From: Flavobacterium sp. JAS
GTDB taxonomy: Bacteria > Bacteroidota > Bacteroidia > Flavobacteriales > Flavobacteriaceae
Assembly (NCBI RefSeq): GCF_020991455.1
Contig: NZ_JAJMOX010000014.1
Coordinates: 1-64,000 of the forward strand
Reading direction: 5' to 3'
Length of the DNA: 64,000 nucleotides
The stretch's first letter is position 1, and each line of letters begins with the position of its first letter. The position numbers and the translations under genes are program-made. Below the pieces are notes generated by a model. It did no database searches. It saw nothing but the letters and a program-made list of their open reading frames with translations, and was not told the DNA's origin. Of the stretch, positions 15,297-26,200 are shown piece by piece.

Positions 15297-17459
15297 ATGA
15301 TTAAAAAACACTTTTTACTATTACTTTTTGTTTGCTCAGGTATTTTTGCTCAGACTGGCATTGATATCAATGAGCTAAAATGGCTGCCCAATTCGCATTC
15401 GTTCTGGGTAAGTTCTGATCAGAATGTTTTGGTTTACGATGTAGATAAATTAAATCAAAGTACTACTGTTTTAACAGGTGAACAATTAAAAAATGCAGGC
15501 TTTAACGGAGAAGTTGAAGATTTGGTTTGGAATCAAAACAAGACAAAAGTTTTGGTTTATACCAATTCAAAAACCGTGTGGAGAGCTAAAACTAAAGGGG
15601 ATTATTGGTTTTTTGATTTAGCAACTGGAAAAGGAAGAATGTTGGGATCAAATTTAGAAGAATCGTCTTTGATGTTTGCTAAATTCTCTAATGACAACGA
15701 GAATGTTGCTTATGTTTCTAAGCATAATATTTATTTAGAGAATCTGGCTTCGGGCAAAGTAACTCCTTTAACAACCGATGGAACTGATAAAGTAATCAAC
15801 GGAACTTTTGACTGGGTTTACGAAGAAGAACTTGCGGCACGCGATGGATTTCGTTGGAGTCCTGACGGAAAAAGTATTGCTTTTTGGCGTGTTGATGCTT
15901 CAGAAACAAAATTCCATTTAATGATTAATAATACAGATGCGTTATATCCATTTGTGGTTCCGGTAGAATATCCTAAAGCGGGAGAAAAACCGTCGTCAGT
16001 AAAAATTGGTGTTATCGATATCACTTCTTTAAAAACAAACTGGCTTGATATTCCGGGTGAACCTGATAATAATTATTTGGTTCGTATGGAATGGGTTGCC
16101 AAAGATGCGGTAATGGTGATTCAGTTAAACAGACACCAAAATCAAGCTTCGATCTATAATTGCAACGCACAAACTGGTAAAGCAAATTTAATCTATCAGG
16201 AAAAATCACCGGAATGGATTGATGTTTTTGATATTTCATCTGGAGTTTATGATGGTTTTCCATGTCAGTTTGTAGACAATGGAAAATCTTTTTTATGGAG
16301 TTCTGATGCTGATGGCTGGATGCATGTTTATAAAATTAGTGCCGACGGAAAGAAAAAAACATTACTTACAACCGGAAATTATGATGCTTATTATAAAGCT
16401 TATAATGATAAGACAAAATCAATCTACTATATTTCAAGTCCTAAAGATGCGACTCAGAGATATTTGTATGAAACGAATTTGAATTCGGGAAAAACAAAAA
16501 GAATTACTCCGGAAGAATTTGAAGGAACTAATGAATATCAATTTTCTACTGACGGATCGTATGCAAAACATACCAATTCTAATATCAATCGCTATTATAA
16601 TATTCGCTTGGTTTCGTTATCAGAGCATAAAAAAATCTTGCCAAAAGAAGCAGATGTTTTTGCGAAGCCAAACCGTAATTTCTCTCTTGAAAAGTTTAAA
16701 GTAACAACTGCTGATGGTGTCGAAATGGACGGAATTATGGCAAAACCATTAGATTTTGATCCAACTAAAAAATACCCATTATTCTTTTATGTTTATGGTG
16801 AACCAATGGCTTGTGTAGCAAATGATACACCTGAATTTAATGGATTTATAGATTTATTGATTCCAAAAGGATATATCGGAATCGCAATGGATAACCGAGG
16901 AACTCCATCATTAAAAGGGACAAAATGGAGAAAGTCTATTTATAAAAACATCGGAATTATCAATACTCGTGACCAGGCAATGGCGGCGAAAGAAGTTTTG
17001 AAATGGAATTTTATTGATGCTGACAGAGTTGCTGTGCACGGATGGAGCGGCGGTGGAGCTGTAACATTGAATTTGATGTTTCAATATCCTGATATATACA
17101 AAACAGGTGTAGCAGTTTCGGCGGTTACAGATCAGCATTTTTATGATAATATCTATACTGAGCGTTATATGGGATTGCCAAGTGAGAACGAAGCAACTTA
17201 CGTTCAGGCTTCACCGGTTACGTATGCAAAGAATTTGAAAGGAAATTTGCTTTACATTCACGGAACTGGAGATGATAATGTACATTACAAAAATGCAGAA
17301 GTTTTGATTAATGAATTGATCAAATATGACAGAATGTTTAATTTAATGATTTATCCAAATCGTTCGCATTCTATTTATGAAGGACAGGGTACTACTAGAC
17401 ATTTAGTAGATACTTTTATAAAATTTGTAAACGAAAAATGTCCTCCGGGAGCAAAATAA
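15297..17459 (+). CDS. Dipeptidyl peptidase IV family protein (S9B)
   Basis: DPP-IV enzymes release Xaa-Pro (and Xaa-Hyp or Xaa-Ala) dipeptides from N-termini. The 720-residue protein has a signal peptide (MIKKHFLLLLFVCSGIFAQ), a beta-propeller with the substrate N-terminus-binding WVYEEELAARDGF segment, and a C-terminal hydrolase domain. The predicted triad is Ser584 (HGWSGGG), Asp659 (GTGDDNVHY) and His691 (RSHSIYEG). It should act in the periplasm. Collagen is rich in Gly-Pro and Pro-Hyp, so its position as last gene of a hydroxyproline operon is meaningful. An intrinsic terminator follows 17 bp after the stop. Confidence 0.93.
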   Translation: MIKKHFLLLLFVCSGIFAQTGIDINELKWLPNSHSFWVSSDQNVLVYDVDKLNQSTTVLTGEQLKNAGFNGEVEDLVWNQNKTKVLVYTNSKTVWRAKTKGDYWFFDLATGKGRMLGSNLEESSLMFAKFSNDNENVAYVSKHNIYLENLASGKVTPLTTDGTDKVINGTFDWVYEEELAARDGFRWSPDGKSIAFWRVDASETKFHLMINNTDALYPFVVPVEYPKAGEKPSSVKIGVIDITSLKTNWLDIPGEPDNNYLVRMEWVAKDAVMVIQLNRHQNQASIYNCNAQTGKANLIYQEKSPEWIDVFDISSGVYDGFPCQFVDNGKSFLWSSDADGWMHVYKISADGKKKTLLTTGNYDAYYKAYNDKTKSIYYISSPKDATQRYLYETNLNSGKTKRITPEEFEGTNEYQFSTDGSYAKHTNSNINRYYNIRLVSLSEHKKILPKEADVFAKPNRNFSLEKFKVTTADGVEMDGIMAKPLDFDPTKKYPLFFYVYGEPMACVANDTPEFNGFIDLLIPKGYIGIAMDNRGTPSLKGTKWRKSIYKNIGIINTRDQAMAAKEVLKWNFIDADRVAVHGWSGGGAVTLNLMFQYPDIYKTGVAVSAVTDQHFYDNIYTERYMGLPSENEATYVQASPVTYAKNLKGNLLYIHGTGDDNVHYKNAEVLINELIKYDRMFNLMIYPNRSHSIYEGQGTTRHLVDTFIKFVNEKCPPGAK

Positions 17460-17476
17460 AATCTGATAATTAAAAT

Positions 17477-17518
17477 AAAAAAGGGAGAATTTCTGTAAAA
17501 AGAAGTTTTCCCTTTTTT
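17477..17518 (+). terminator. Rho-independent terminator after the DPP-IV gene
   Basis: AAAAAAGGGA (17477-17486) pairs with TCCCTTTTTT (17509-17518) around a 22-nt loop, ending in T residues. It closes the six-gene operon. Confidence 0.7.
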
Positions 17519-17531
17519 GTTTTGAGATAAA

Positions 17532-17679
17532 TTTAACCGCAAAGCACACTAAGGTTTTTTATCTAACAGTATGTTTAAAAAACACAAAGTTCGCAAAGCT
17601 TTGTGTTGATCTAGCTTCGCGAACTTTGTGTTTTCTATGTATAAAGTAAAATTAAATCTTAGTGCGCTTTGCGGTTAAA
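17532..17679. repeat. Nested inverted repeat, TTTGCGAACTTTGTG family, copy 2
   Basis: Outer arms TTTAACCGCAAAGCACACTAAG (22 nt, 17532-17553) and its near reverse complement at 17658-17679 enclose inner arms AACACAAAGTTCGCAAAGCT (17581-17600) and 17613-17632. The outer arm is closely related to that of copy 3 at 30137-30285, which lies in the opposite orientation. In the 427-bp gap 17460-17886 the only other features are the terminator and the SusC promoter. Confidence 0.8.
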
Positions 17680-17796
17680 ATAATTAGTCAGTACAAAATA
17701 TTTTATGTTTCTCCACTGATTCAATTAAAAGGTATAAAAAGGTTGATTTTTTAAGATAAGATAATACATGTGAAAATGATAAATGTTTAATTAAAG

Positions 17797-17861
17797 GGTA
17801 ATATAATAGGTTTTTGTGGTAATATATTGTCATTAAAATTGTTAAAAAAGCAAAATATTTG
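17797..17861 (+). promoter_or_regulatory. SusC promoter with tandem AraC-type sites
   Basis: GGTAATATAATA starts at 17797 and GGTAATATATTGTCA at 17818, 21 bp apart. A -7-like AATATTTG (17854-17861; one mismatch to TAnnTTTG) starts 36 bp after the proximal site, and the ATG follows after 25 bp. The geometry equals that at 9009-9073. Confidence 0.7.
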
Positions 17862-17886
17862 CCAATACTAATTATAAAACCAATTT

Positions 17887-20800
17887 ATGAAATTTAAGTT
17901 TTTTCAAAGAAAAACGGTAGTACTTTTTTTTGTACTGCTAGCACAATTTGCGCTCGCACAGGAGCGGATTGTATCCGGAATTGTTTCAGATAATACAGGA
18001 ATACCTTTACCGGGTGCGAGTGTATTAATTAAGGGAACAAAGACAGGAACTCAAACAGATTTTGACGGGAAATATTCTATTAAAGCAAGTTCAAATGCTG
18101 TTCTTGTTTTTAATTATATTGGAATGAAAACTCAGGAAATAACGGCTACAAATACTGTTGTAAATGTAGTTTTAGCTGGAGGTTCAGAGCAGCTTCAGGA
18201 AATTGTAGTTACGGCTTTGGGTGTCAAAAGAGAAAAGAAATCTCTGGGATATGCGACTCAGGAAATAAAAGGCGAAGATTTGACAAAGGTAAACACGGGT
18301 AACGTGGCGAACTCAATTTCGGGTAAAATCGCCGGTGTACAAATTAGACGTAACAATAATATTGGAGGTTCTACTAATGTGATTATTCGTGGTACAACTT
18401 CGTTAACAGGAAACAATCAGGCATTGTGGATCGTAGACGGGATTCCTTTAAATAATGATAATACCAATAGTGAAGATCAGCAAAGAGGAGGTAATACCGG
18501 TGGATATGATTATGGGAACGCTGCTGCGGATATAAATCCCGATGATATTGAAACTATGAACGTGTTGAAAGGAGCTGCGGCTTCTGCCTTATATGGTTCA
18601 AGAGCTTCAAACGGAGTGATTTTGGTTACTCTAAAAAAAGGAAGTAAGTCTAAAGGTGGTTTGGGAGTGACTTTTAGCTCTGGAATTACTATTGGAGTAG
18701 TCGATAAAAAGACATTACCGGAATATCAAAATCAATATGGAAGCGGATATGGTGATTTTTATGGAACTGTAGATTTAGGTAGCGGCGTGCATCCTTATGC
18801 TGCAACCGATGATGCTTCTTGGGGACCAAAGTTTGATTCTAATTTGTTAGTTTACAATTGGAATTCATTTTATCCTGAATTACCGGGTTACGGAAAAGCA
18901 ACACCATGGAAAGCGGTACAAAATAATCCAAATAGTTTTTATCAGAATAGTGTAACCTACATAAATAATGTTGCAGTTGCGGCTGCTAATGAAAATGGTG
19001 ATTTCAGATTTGGATATACAAATTACAATCAAGATCAGGGAATTTTGCCAAATAGTGATAATCGTAAGGATAATTTTAATTTCTCGGCAAGTTACAATCT
19101 AAAACCTAAGACCAAAATTTCGGCTTCAGCCAATTACTTAAAGGCAAATGCAAAAGGGATGAATGAAACTGGTTATGGTGATGGAGGAAATAATTATTTA
19201 AGTAGTGTGAGACAATGGTATTCAACAAGTGTAGATTTTAAGGATTTAAGAGATGCTTATAATCTAACAGGAGAAAATACAACCTGGAATGTGGCCGGCC
19301 CTAATGACTCGACAGTTCAGTTTCATGATAATCCATATTTTCAGAGATATAATAATTACAATACTTTAGACCGTGATCGTTTCTTTGGAAATGTGAATTT
19401 GACTACTCAGGTAAACGATTGGTTTGATATTACTGGTAAAGGTGCTGTAGATTATTACCACCAACTACAGGAAGAGCGTATTGCTGTGGGATCGAAAAGA
19501 ACTCCAAATGGGCTTGGACAGTATTCGAGATATGATAAAGATTTTAGAGAGGTCAATTTTGATTTGATTTTAAATTTTAAGACCAATATTACGGAGGGAA
19601 TCAAATTCAACGGAATGGTTGGGGCAAATTCAAGACGCTCAATTTCTAATTCGATATATGCCAGAACTAATGGAGGTTTAGTGGTGCCGGGAATGTATGC
19701 TTTGAGCAATTCGATTGACAAAATAAATAGTCCGGAAGAACATCAAACCACTCTTGGAACAAATAGTATTTATGCTAATGCAAGTTTTAATTTCTTAGAT
19801 ACTTATTTCTTAGAAGGAACTTATCGTGTAGATCAATCTTCGACATTGCCAAAAGATAATAATACCTATTCGTATCCGTCTATTACGGGAACTTATATCT
19901 TTAGTAATCACATTAAAACAGATTGGTTGTCTTTTGGAAAACTGCGTCTGAATTATGCTGAAACAGGAAATGATGCTCCTTTTGCAGTGACTTCAACAAC
20001 ATATCCTAAGAATGATAATTTTGGTCCTGACGGAATTCGTTTTTCTACAGAAAACAACAGAAGTAATTCTAACTTAAAAAGTGAGTTGACTAAAGGTGTT
20101 GAAGCAGGTATTGAGGTTAAATTGTTTAAAAACAGATTAGGTTTTGATTTCTCTTACTACAAAACAAATACAACAAATCAAATTCTTTCTATTGAAACTC
20201 CATCACAAACAGGATATACAAAGGCTTGGATAAATGCAGGAGATGTTCAGAACAAAGGTTTTGAAGTAACAATGAATGTGATTCCGGTAAAAACTAAAGA
20301 TTTTTCTTGGGAAGTAAAAGTAAACTGGTCTACTAATAAAAATGAAGTAATCTCATTAGGAGGAGCTGATAGAATCTCGTTGGGATCTTTTCAAGGTGTA
20401 AATTATGTTGCTGAGGTTGGGAAACCAGTTGGACAGCTTACTGGTTCTGGATTTACGTATTTGAATGGGGAAAAAGTAATTCGTGCAAACGGAAGATATT
20501 TACAAGCTGCCGGAGTTAATATTGGTGATGTAAATCCGGATTGGATTGGTGGTGTAAATAACGTTTTAACTTATAAAAATTTCGCATTCAACTTTTTAAT
20601 TGATGTGAAAAAAGGAGGAGATGTTTATTCATTAGATCAACGTTTCGGACATACTACAGGAATTTATGAAAGTACAGTATCTAATAATCATTTAGGACAT
20701 CCGCAGAGAGATCTTGTTGCAGATGGCGGAGGGATTTTATTAGCTGGTGTAAAAGAAGATGGAACTCCAAATGATAAGGTTGTTAGTGTACACGGTTCAG

Positions 20801-21093
20801 ACGGATACTTTTTTTACAATTCTATGCCACAGCAACAATATGTTTACGATGCATCTTATGTAAAGCTTCGTGAGGTTGGGTTGAGCTATAGATTGCCGTC
20901 TAAGTTTCTTGCAAAGACTTTTATGAGCAGTATGATTTTTGCTGTCAACGGATCTAATTTATGGATCATAAGTAAAAATTTACCTTACGCTGATCCGGAA
21001 GCGGGACTTTCTTCAGGTAATCTTCAAGGTTTTCAAACCGGAGTTTTGCCTACATCAAAGGAGTATAACTTTAACATGAAAGTTCAATTCTAA
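17887..21093 (+). CDS. SusC/RagA-family TonB-dependent outer-membrane transporter
   Basis: The 1068-residue protein has a signal peptide (cleavage likely after ALA in FALAQ), a carboxypeptidase-D-like domain (residues about 28-105; GIVSDNTGIPLPGASVLIKG), a plug domain (VNTGNVANSISGKIAGVQI; VIIRGTTSLTG; ALWIVDGIPLNN) and a 22-strand-type barrel ending in aromatic Phe (MKVQF). It imports bulky nutrients with its SusD partner, encoded 11 bp downstream. RagAB-type pairs carry oligopeptides. The shared promoter architecture with peptidase genes suggests the substrate is a proline- or hydroxyproline-rich peptide. The substrate is inferred, not shown. Confidence 0.9.
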   Translation: MKFKFFQRKTVVLFFVLLAQFALAQERIVSGIVSDNTGIPLPGASVLIKGTKTGTQTDFDGKYSIKASSNAVLVFNYIGMKTQEITATNTVVNVVLAGGSEQLQEIVVTALGVKREKKSLGYATQEIKGEDLTKVNTGNVANSISGKIAGVQIRRNNNIGGSTNVIIRGTTSLTGNNQALWIVDGIPLNNDNTNSEDQQRGGNTGGYDYGNAAADINPDDIETMNVLKGAAASALYGSRASNGVILVTLKKGSKSKGGLGVTFSSGITIGVVDKKTLPEYQNQYGSGYGDFYGTVDLGSGVHPYAATDDASWGPKFDSNLLVYNWNSFYPELPGYGKATPWKAVQNNPNSFYQNSVTYINNVAVAAANENGDFRFGYTNYNQDQGILPNSDNRKDNFNFSASYNLKPKTKISASANYLKANAKGMNETGYGDGGNNYLSSVRQWYSTSVDFKDLRDAYNLTGENTTWNVAGPNDSTVQFHDNPYFQRYNNYNTLDRDRFFGNVNLTTQVNDWFDITGKGAVDYYHQLQEERIAVGSKRTPNGLGQYSRYDKDFREVNFDLILNFKTNITEGIKFNGMVGANSRRSISNSIYARTNGGLVVPGMYALSNSIDKINSPEEHQTTLGTNSIYANASFNFLDTYFLEGTYRVDQSSTLPKDNNTYSYPSITGTYIFSNHIKTDWLSFGKLRLNYAETGNDAPFAVTSTTYPKNDNFGPDGIRFSTENNRSNSNLKSELTKGVEAGIEVKLFKNRLGFDFSYYKTNTTNQILSIETPSQTGYTKAWINAGDVQNKGFEVTMNVIPVKTKDFSWEVKVNWSTNKNEVISLGGADRISLGSFQGVNYVAEVGKPVGQLTGSGFTYLNGEKVIRANGRYLQAAGVNIGDVNPDWIGGVNNVLTYKNFAFNFLIDVKKGGDVYSLDQRFGHTTGIYESTVSNNHLGHPQRDLVADGGGILLAGVKEDGTPNDKVVSVHGSDGYFFYNSMPQQQYVYDASYVKLREVGLSYRLPSKFLAKTFMSSMIFAVNGSNLWIISKNLPYADPEAGLSSGNLQGFQTGVLPTSKEYNFNMKVQF

Positions 21094-21104
21094 AAACAAA
21101 CAAA

Positions 21105-22562
21105 ATGAAAATAGTAAAAACAATATTTTTTGCAGGAGCCATTTTACTTTCGGTTGCTTCGTGTGACAATGTAGACGATTTAAATCAAGATAAAAAAGCT
21201 TATACAACCGTTTTGCCAAACGCCTTGATGACAAATGCACAAGTTAATTATGCCTATTTCCTGACCAATGCTTCTGTAAATGATAATAATTTTAGAGGAT
21301 ATGCACAGTATTGGACAAGTACAACTTATACAGATGAGGTAAATTACAATCAGGAAGCAAGGAATTTGGGAAATTCTCATACGGTTATATTGTACAGAGA
21401 TGTCCTGCAGGACTTGTTAAACTCTGAAAAACAGATTAAAGCTAAAGAAGCGCTTGGTCCGGTTGATATAGCAATTAAGAAAAACAAAATTTCGATACTT
21501 GAAGTTCAGATTGTTATGGCTTATCAAACGCTTGTCGATTTATTTGGAAATGTTCCTTATACCCAAGCTCTCGATATTACAGTACATCCACTTCCTAAAT
21601 ATGATGATGCAAAAAGTATTTATCTGGATTTAGCAGCACGATTAGATATTGCAATTGCTGATATGGATAGTAGTAAAGACAGTTTTGGCAAAGCAGATTT
21701 AATATATAAGGGCGATGTAGCTAACTGGAAAACATTAGCAAACAGTGTGAAACTAAAACTAGGATTGCACCTTGCTGACGTAGATCCTGCAAAAGCTAAA
21801 AGTATAGTTGAAAGTGCTTACAATTCGGGAGTAATAACAAATGAAAGTCAGACAGCATTGTTTCAATATTTTTCGTCAATTGTAGATATGAATCCTTTGT
21901 ATAATACTTTAGTGAATGAACAACAGACTGTACCAACAGAGTTTTTTGTTAACGAATTGAATGCAAAAGAAGATCCAAGACGTGATGTTTTCTTTAATCC
22001 AGAGTCTAAAAAAGGAGGAGTTTATAAAGGAGCACCTTATGCCAAACAAGTAACTTATGGCGATTTTTCTAATGTAGGATCAAGACTAAAAGAGAAAACA
22101 AATCCGGGAGTTATTTTTGATTATACAGAAACATGTTTTCTATTGGCAGATGCAGCTAACCGCGGATTTAATGTGGGAGGTACGGCAGATGAATATTACA
22201 AAAAAGGAATTTTGGCAAGTATGCATTTTTGGAAAATTGCAGATGCAGATGCGCAAACGTATGTAGATAGAGCCGATGTTGCTTTTGCAACTGCAACCGG
22301 AACTTCTAAAGAAAAAATAGCATACCAACTTTGGATTGCTTACTATAATAGAGGATTTGAAGCCTGGACAGAATATAGAAGATTAGATTTTCCTGCTTTG
22401 CAAGCGCCTTCGACTGCAGTTGATGCAGCACAAGGAAAAGTGCCGGTTCGTAACATTTATTCGCTTTTTGATAAAACACTGAATAAAGAAAATTATGAAG
22501 CAGCCGCTACCGCTATTGGTGGGGATTTAATGACAACAAAAATATTTTGGGACAGATTTTAA
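21105..22562 (+). CDS. SusD-like surface lipoprotein (SusD_like-2 type)
   Basis: The 485-residue protein has a lipoprotein signal with Cys20 (LLSVASCDN) and the helical SusD-like fold. It begins DNVDDLNQDKKAYTTVLPNALMTNAQ, typical of the subgroup often annotated SusD/RagB outer-membrane lipoprotein, and near the end keeps IAYQLWIAYYNRGFEAWTEYRRLDFP. It should cap the SusC barrel and bind the incoming ligand, here probably peptides. It is in an operon with SusC and is followed by a strong terminator. Confidence 0.88.
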   Translation: MKIVKTIFFAGAILLSVASCDNVDDLNQDKKAYTTVLPNALMTNAQVNYAYFLTNASVNDNNFRGYAQYWTSTTYTDEVNYNQEARNLGNSHTVILYRDVLQDLLNSEKQIKAKEALGPVDIAIKKNKISILEVQIVMAYQTLVDLFGNVPYTQALDITVHPLPKYDDAKSIYLDLAARLDIAIADMDSSKDSFGKADLIYKGDVANWKTLANSVKLKLGLHLADVDPAKAKSIVESAYNSGVITNESQTALFQYFSSIVDMNPLYNTLVNEQQTVPTEFFVNELNAKEDPRRDVFFNPESKKGGVYKGAPYAKQVTYGDFSNVGSRLKEKTNPGVIFDYTETCFLLADAANRGFNVGGTADEYYKKGILASMHFWKIADADAQTYVDRADVAFATATGTSKEKIAYQLWIAYYNRGFEAWTEYRRLDFPALQAPSTAVDAAQGKVPVRNIYSLFDKTLNKENYEAAATAIGGDLMTTKIFWDRF

Positions 22563-22585
22563 ATTGAGTTAGTTTTCTGTTTTTG

Positions 22586-22618
22586 AAACCGGGGATCTTT
22601 AATTAGATTTCCCGGTTT
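22586..22618 (+). terminator. Rho-independent terminator after SusD
   Basis: AAACCGGG (22586-22593) pairs with CCCGGTTT (22611-22618), followed by a long T-run. It lies 24 bp after the SusD stop. Confidence 0.8.
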
Positions 22619-22627
22619 TTTTGTTTT

Positions 22628-22976
22628 TGTTTAACCGCAAAGAGGCAATCCCGAAGCGTAATATCATTAAGTTAAGCTTTTTTTTAGCAAATTGTGGTTA
22701 GTCTTTTTCTCGCAGATTTGGCAGATTACAAAACTGAATAAAAAACTTATGCAGATTTATAATAAAATTCTAATCAATTTAAATCTGCTCAATCTGCCAA
22801 ATCTGTGTGAAACAAAAAAACTTTACAACTTCGCTCCCAAAATTTCGGAACTACAAGAGATTTATTCGCCATAGCATTATAATTTTTCTCTTAATTTAAT
22901 GACATTGCCCGAAGCTTCGGGATACTCAAAGTTCGCAAAGTCTATAATAAATAGCTTTGTGAACTTTGCGTTTTTT
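22628..22976. repeat. Cluster of degraded repeat fragments upstream of the M43 protease gene
   Basis: The 649-bp gap 22563-23211 holds no convincing gene. It contains TTTAACCGCAAAG (about 22630-22642), an inverted pair of CAGATT-type words (about 22712-22805; GATTTGGCAGATT against AATCTGCCAAATCTG), and CAAAGTTCGCAAAG with a near-complement CTTTGTGAACTTTG (about 22928-22971). These are pieces of the repeat families seen at 7882-8056 and 53458-53636. A short open frame at 22692-22874 is an accident of this repeat. Confidence 0.5.
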
Positions 22977-23119
22977 GTTTCATTGTGTTCATTGCAGTAA
23001 AATGATAAGTGTTATGGTTTTTTATTTGTATATATTTAATTAATGAGTGATTTTTGTTGTAAATACGTATGTTTATTGGTTTATTTTTTCAAAGTGTGTT
23101 TTTTTAAAGTTAAAAAGTT

Positions 23120-23184
23120 GTTAATTATATATTGTTTTTAAATAACATAGTATCAGTAAAATAGTACGTATGTAGGTAATTTTG
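23120..23184 (+). promoter_or_regulatory. M43 protease promoter with AraC-type sites
   Basis: The proximal half-site AATAACATAGTAT (23141-23153) matches GGTAATATAGTAT at 10 of 13 positions, and a weak distal one (GTTAATTAT) starts 21 bp upstream at 23120. TAATTTTG (23177-23184), identical to the -7 element of the hydroxyproline operon, starts exactly 36 bp after the proximal site. The ATG is 27 bp further on. An extra AGTAAAATAGTA at 23155 may be an additional site. Confidence 0.65.
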
Positions 23185-23211
23185 GTGGCAACAATTTAAC
23201 CTAAACATATT

Positions 23212-26200
23212 ATGAAAATAAAATTACTAATGTTATTGCTGGTTTTTTCGGTAGGAAAAATTAGCGCACAAGGACTTCCGTGCCGGACGACGGAAGAAAA
23301 TGCTAAAGTGTATCGGGCAAACCCAAATTCACTTCAGGAGAAAAAAGATTTTGATACTTTTACTAAGAATTTTGCCCTTCAGCGTAAAAGTAAAACTGCA
23401 AAAACAGAAGCAGTTACATATACTATTCCAGTAGTTTTTCACATTTATGGAGATGTACAAAGTGGTAAAACAATTACTTACGAGAAAATTGTCAATCATT
23501 TGGCGCAATTAAATGACGACTTTAACGGAAGAAATGCAGATTTTCAAACCGTTGAGCCTTTTTTTCAGGCAAGAAGAGGAACTATAAACATCGAATTTAA
23601 ACTAGCCAAAAAAGACCCAAATGGAGGCTGTACCACCGGTGTAGTTTTTCATACTGCTAAAAACGGTTACGGAAATGGCGGTGGCTATGACGACCAGATC
23701 GCTGCAGATGCATGGGATAATACAAAATATATGAATGTTTACATTCAGAATGATTTGTATAATGATGGTGCTTTAAATAATTCGGGAGTTGCATGGTATC
23801 CAAATAGTGCAATGACAGCAAGTAATACAGCACGTGTTGTTTTTAACGGAGCTTATCTTTACGACAACTCATACAGTAAAGAATTTTCGGCAACCTTAAC
23901 ACATGAATTTGGTCACTTTCTAAATTTAATTCACACTTTTGAAGGAGGCTGTACAGGAACTGACGAAATTGCTGACACTCCACCAGAAGACGGTTTGCAT
24001 ACACTTGCCTGTACACCCGGAACAAATTGTAGCGGGGATAAAGTAAACTTCGAAAACTACATGGGGTATAATGGCGCACAAGGGTGTTATAAAATGTATA
24101 CCCAAGGACAAATTGATAGAATGTTGGCAGCATTGCAGCATCCTGCGAGAAAAACACTTTGGCAGCCTCAAAATTTAATAGACACAGGAGTTAACTCAAC
24201 TGAAAGTAATCTTGTTGCAAGTGTCACTACATTGAAAGAGACAGTTGTAAATGATGGAGCTTTTAATACGCCATCTGTTGTAACACTAAGCGCAGGCAAA
24301 ACATTTGCATTAAGCTCAGGAACAATGACTGCCGGAACACATTATACTCACACTTTTCCGGCGGGTCTTACACCAGTAGTTACTGTAAATTCAAACGGAC
24401 AACTAACAGTTACGCTTACAGGAAAAGCTGTTAATCATGCCGCAGCACAAAATACAACAGCCGGAATTACATTTTTACCAGCTGCTTTTACCGGGGGAAC
24501 AACAGGTTTATCTTGTACATCTTTATTTTTCAATTTGAAATTTACAGATCCGTACGGGATATTTTTTGTTGATATGCCTAATATAAATATTTCTTCAAGT
24601 TTAACCTGGAAGGCTTTTGATATCGCAAAAGGAGACGACACCTCGTACGGAGGCTGGCGTTATGTTGCTAATGCACTAAAAATTGAAACGTATGGCAAAA
24701 AGTTAGTTTGCGAAACCGGAACCAGAAATATTTCGTTATTAGGGCAAAATGTTGCCGTAGGGCCAACAAGCAATATGACAGCTCCGGGCGCATACCCGAA
24801 TCAGTTAGATATTAGATCAGCAACTTATACCGCTTGGGAAGGAAAATCCGGATATGTAGGTTTTGAATACTTAATTGACGGACAAACTTGCTATGGATGG
24901 TTTAAAGTTGATGTTGCTGCAGGTGGAGATGCATTTACCATTTCTGAATATGCATATAATACTCAGCCTAATGCACCAATCTATACCGGAATGTCTAATA
25001 AAACTGCGGTAACATTATCCGATAGTGTTTTATATGAAGCAGAGGCAAACGATGGAGGCGTAACAGCAACTAGCACTATTACATTATCGACTAATAATGC
25101 AACATTTACAAAAAGTACCGGAACATTTACTGCAGGAACAGATTATACGATAACCGGAGTTCCTTCTGGATTAACAGCTGTATTAACACTTCAGGCAAAT
25201 AATAAAGTGGCGGTATCTTTTACAGGAAAAGCTAATGCGCATCTTCCTGCAAATGATGCTTCTGTAGTGATAACCTTTAAAGATGCTGCAATTACGGGCG
25301 GAATTTCGACTCTTGATAGTGCTTCAAAAACAATCAATTTGAAATTTGATGCGCCTTATGGAGTTTTCTATGTTAATAATCCTGATTATGTTGCTTCGGC
25401 GGCACAAACATGGCAATATTTTAATTTAGGACTTGGCGATAATACAGAGTACGGAGCATGGCAATTTGCAGCTGCAGCTTTAAAAATCGAAACGTATGGT
25501 AAAAGATTAGTTTGCCAAACCGGAACAAGAAATATTACCTTGATTAGTCAGGGAACATCAATTGGTGCATCAAGTAGTTTTGTGGCTCCGGGCGCTGCAT
25601 ATCCGGATCAGTTAGATTTAAGAACTGCAACTTATACGACTTGGGACAATCAAACAGGATATGTAGGTTTTGAATATATGAGCAGAGGACGTACTTGCTA
25701 CGGTTGGATGCATGTTAAAGTAGAAGCGGGGGGAGTTGGTTATACCGTTTTGGATTATGCTTATAATACAAAACCTAACGAATCAATTTTGGCAGGGACA
25801 CAAACTCAGGTCACTGTTTTGGCTCCAACAAGTTTAACGGCAGTTCCAAACAATACTAGTTTACAAGTGCAATTGACTTGGGTAAATAATGCTACAAATG
25901 CTACAAACGTTGTAGTTGAAAGAGCGGGAACTGATAATGTTTTTGTCGAAATTGTAACCTTGCCAAGTACAGCATTAACGTATTCAAATACTGGTTTAAC
26001 AGCTGGAAATACATACAAATACAGAGTTCGTGCAAAAGCAAATGCTATTTATTCTTCATATTCTAATGAAGTTTCTGCGACAATCACAGCGAATTCAGCT
26101 TATTGTACAACACAATCAGATAATAAATATGAATACATTAATTCTGTAACTATCGGAAGTTTTAATAATGCTTCAGGAAAAGATACAGGCGGTTATGCTG

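Noticed and set aside
22692..22874. 60-codon frame upstream of the M43 gene
   Set aside because: It is made of CAGATT/AATCTG repeat sequence, with no domain, no promoter and a repetitive translation (NLLNLPNLCE).
23843..24171. Two minus-strand frames of about 80-100 codons inside the M43 gene
   Set aside because: They are antisense to the zinc-binding domain, with no starts, promoters or domains of their own.
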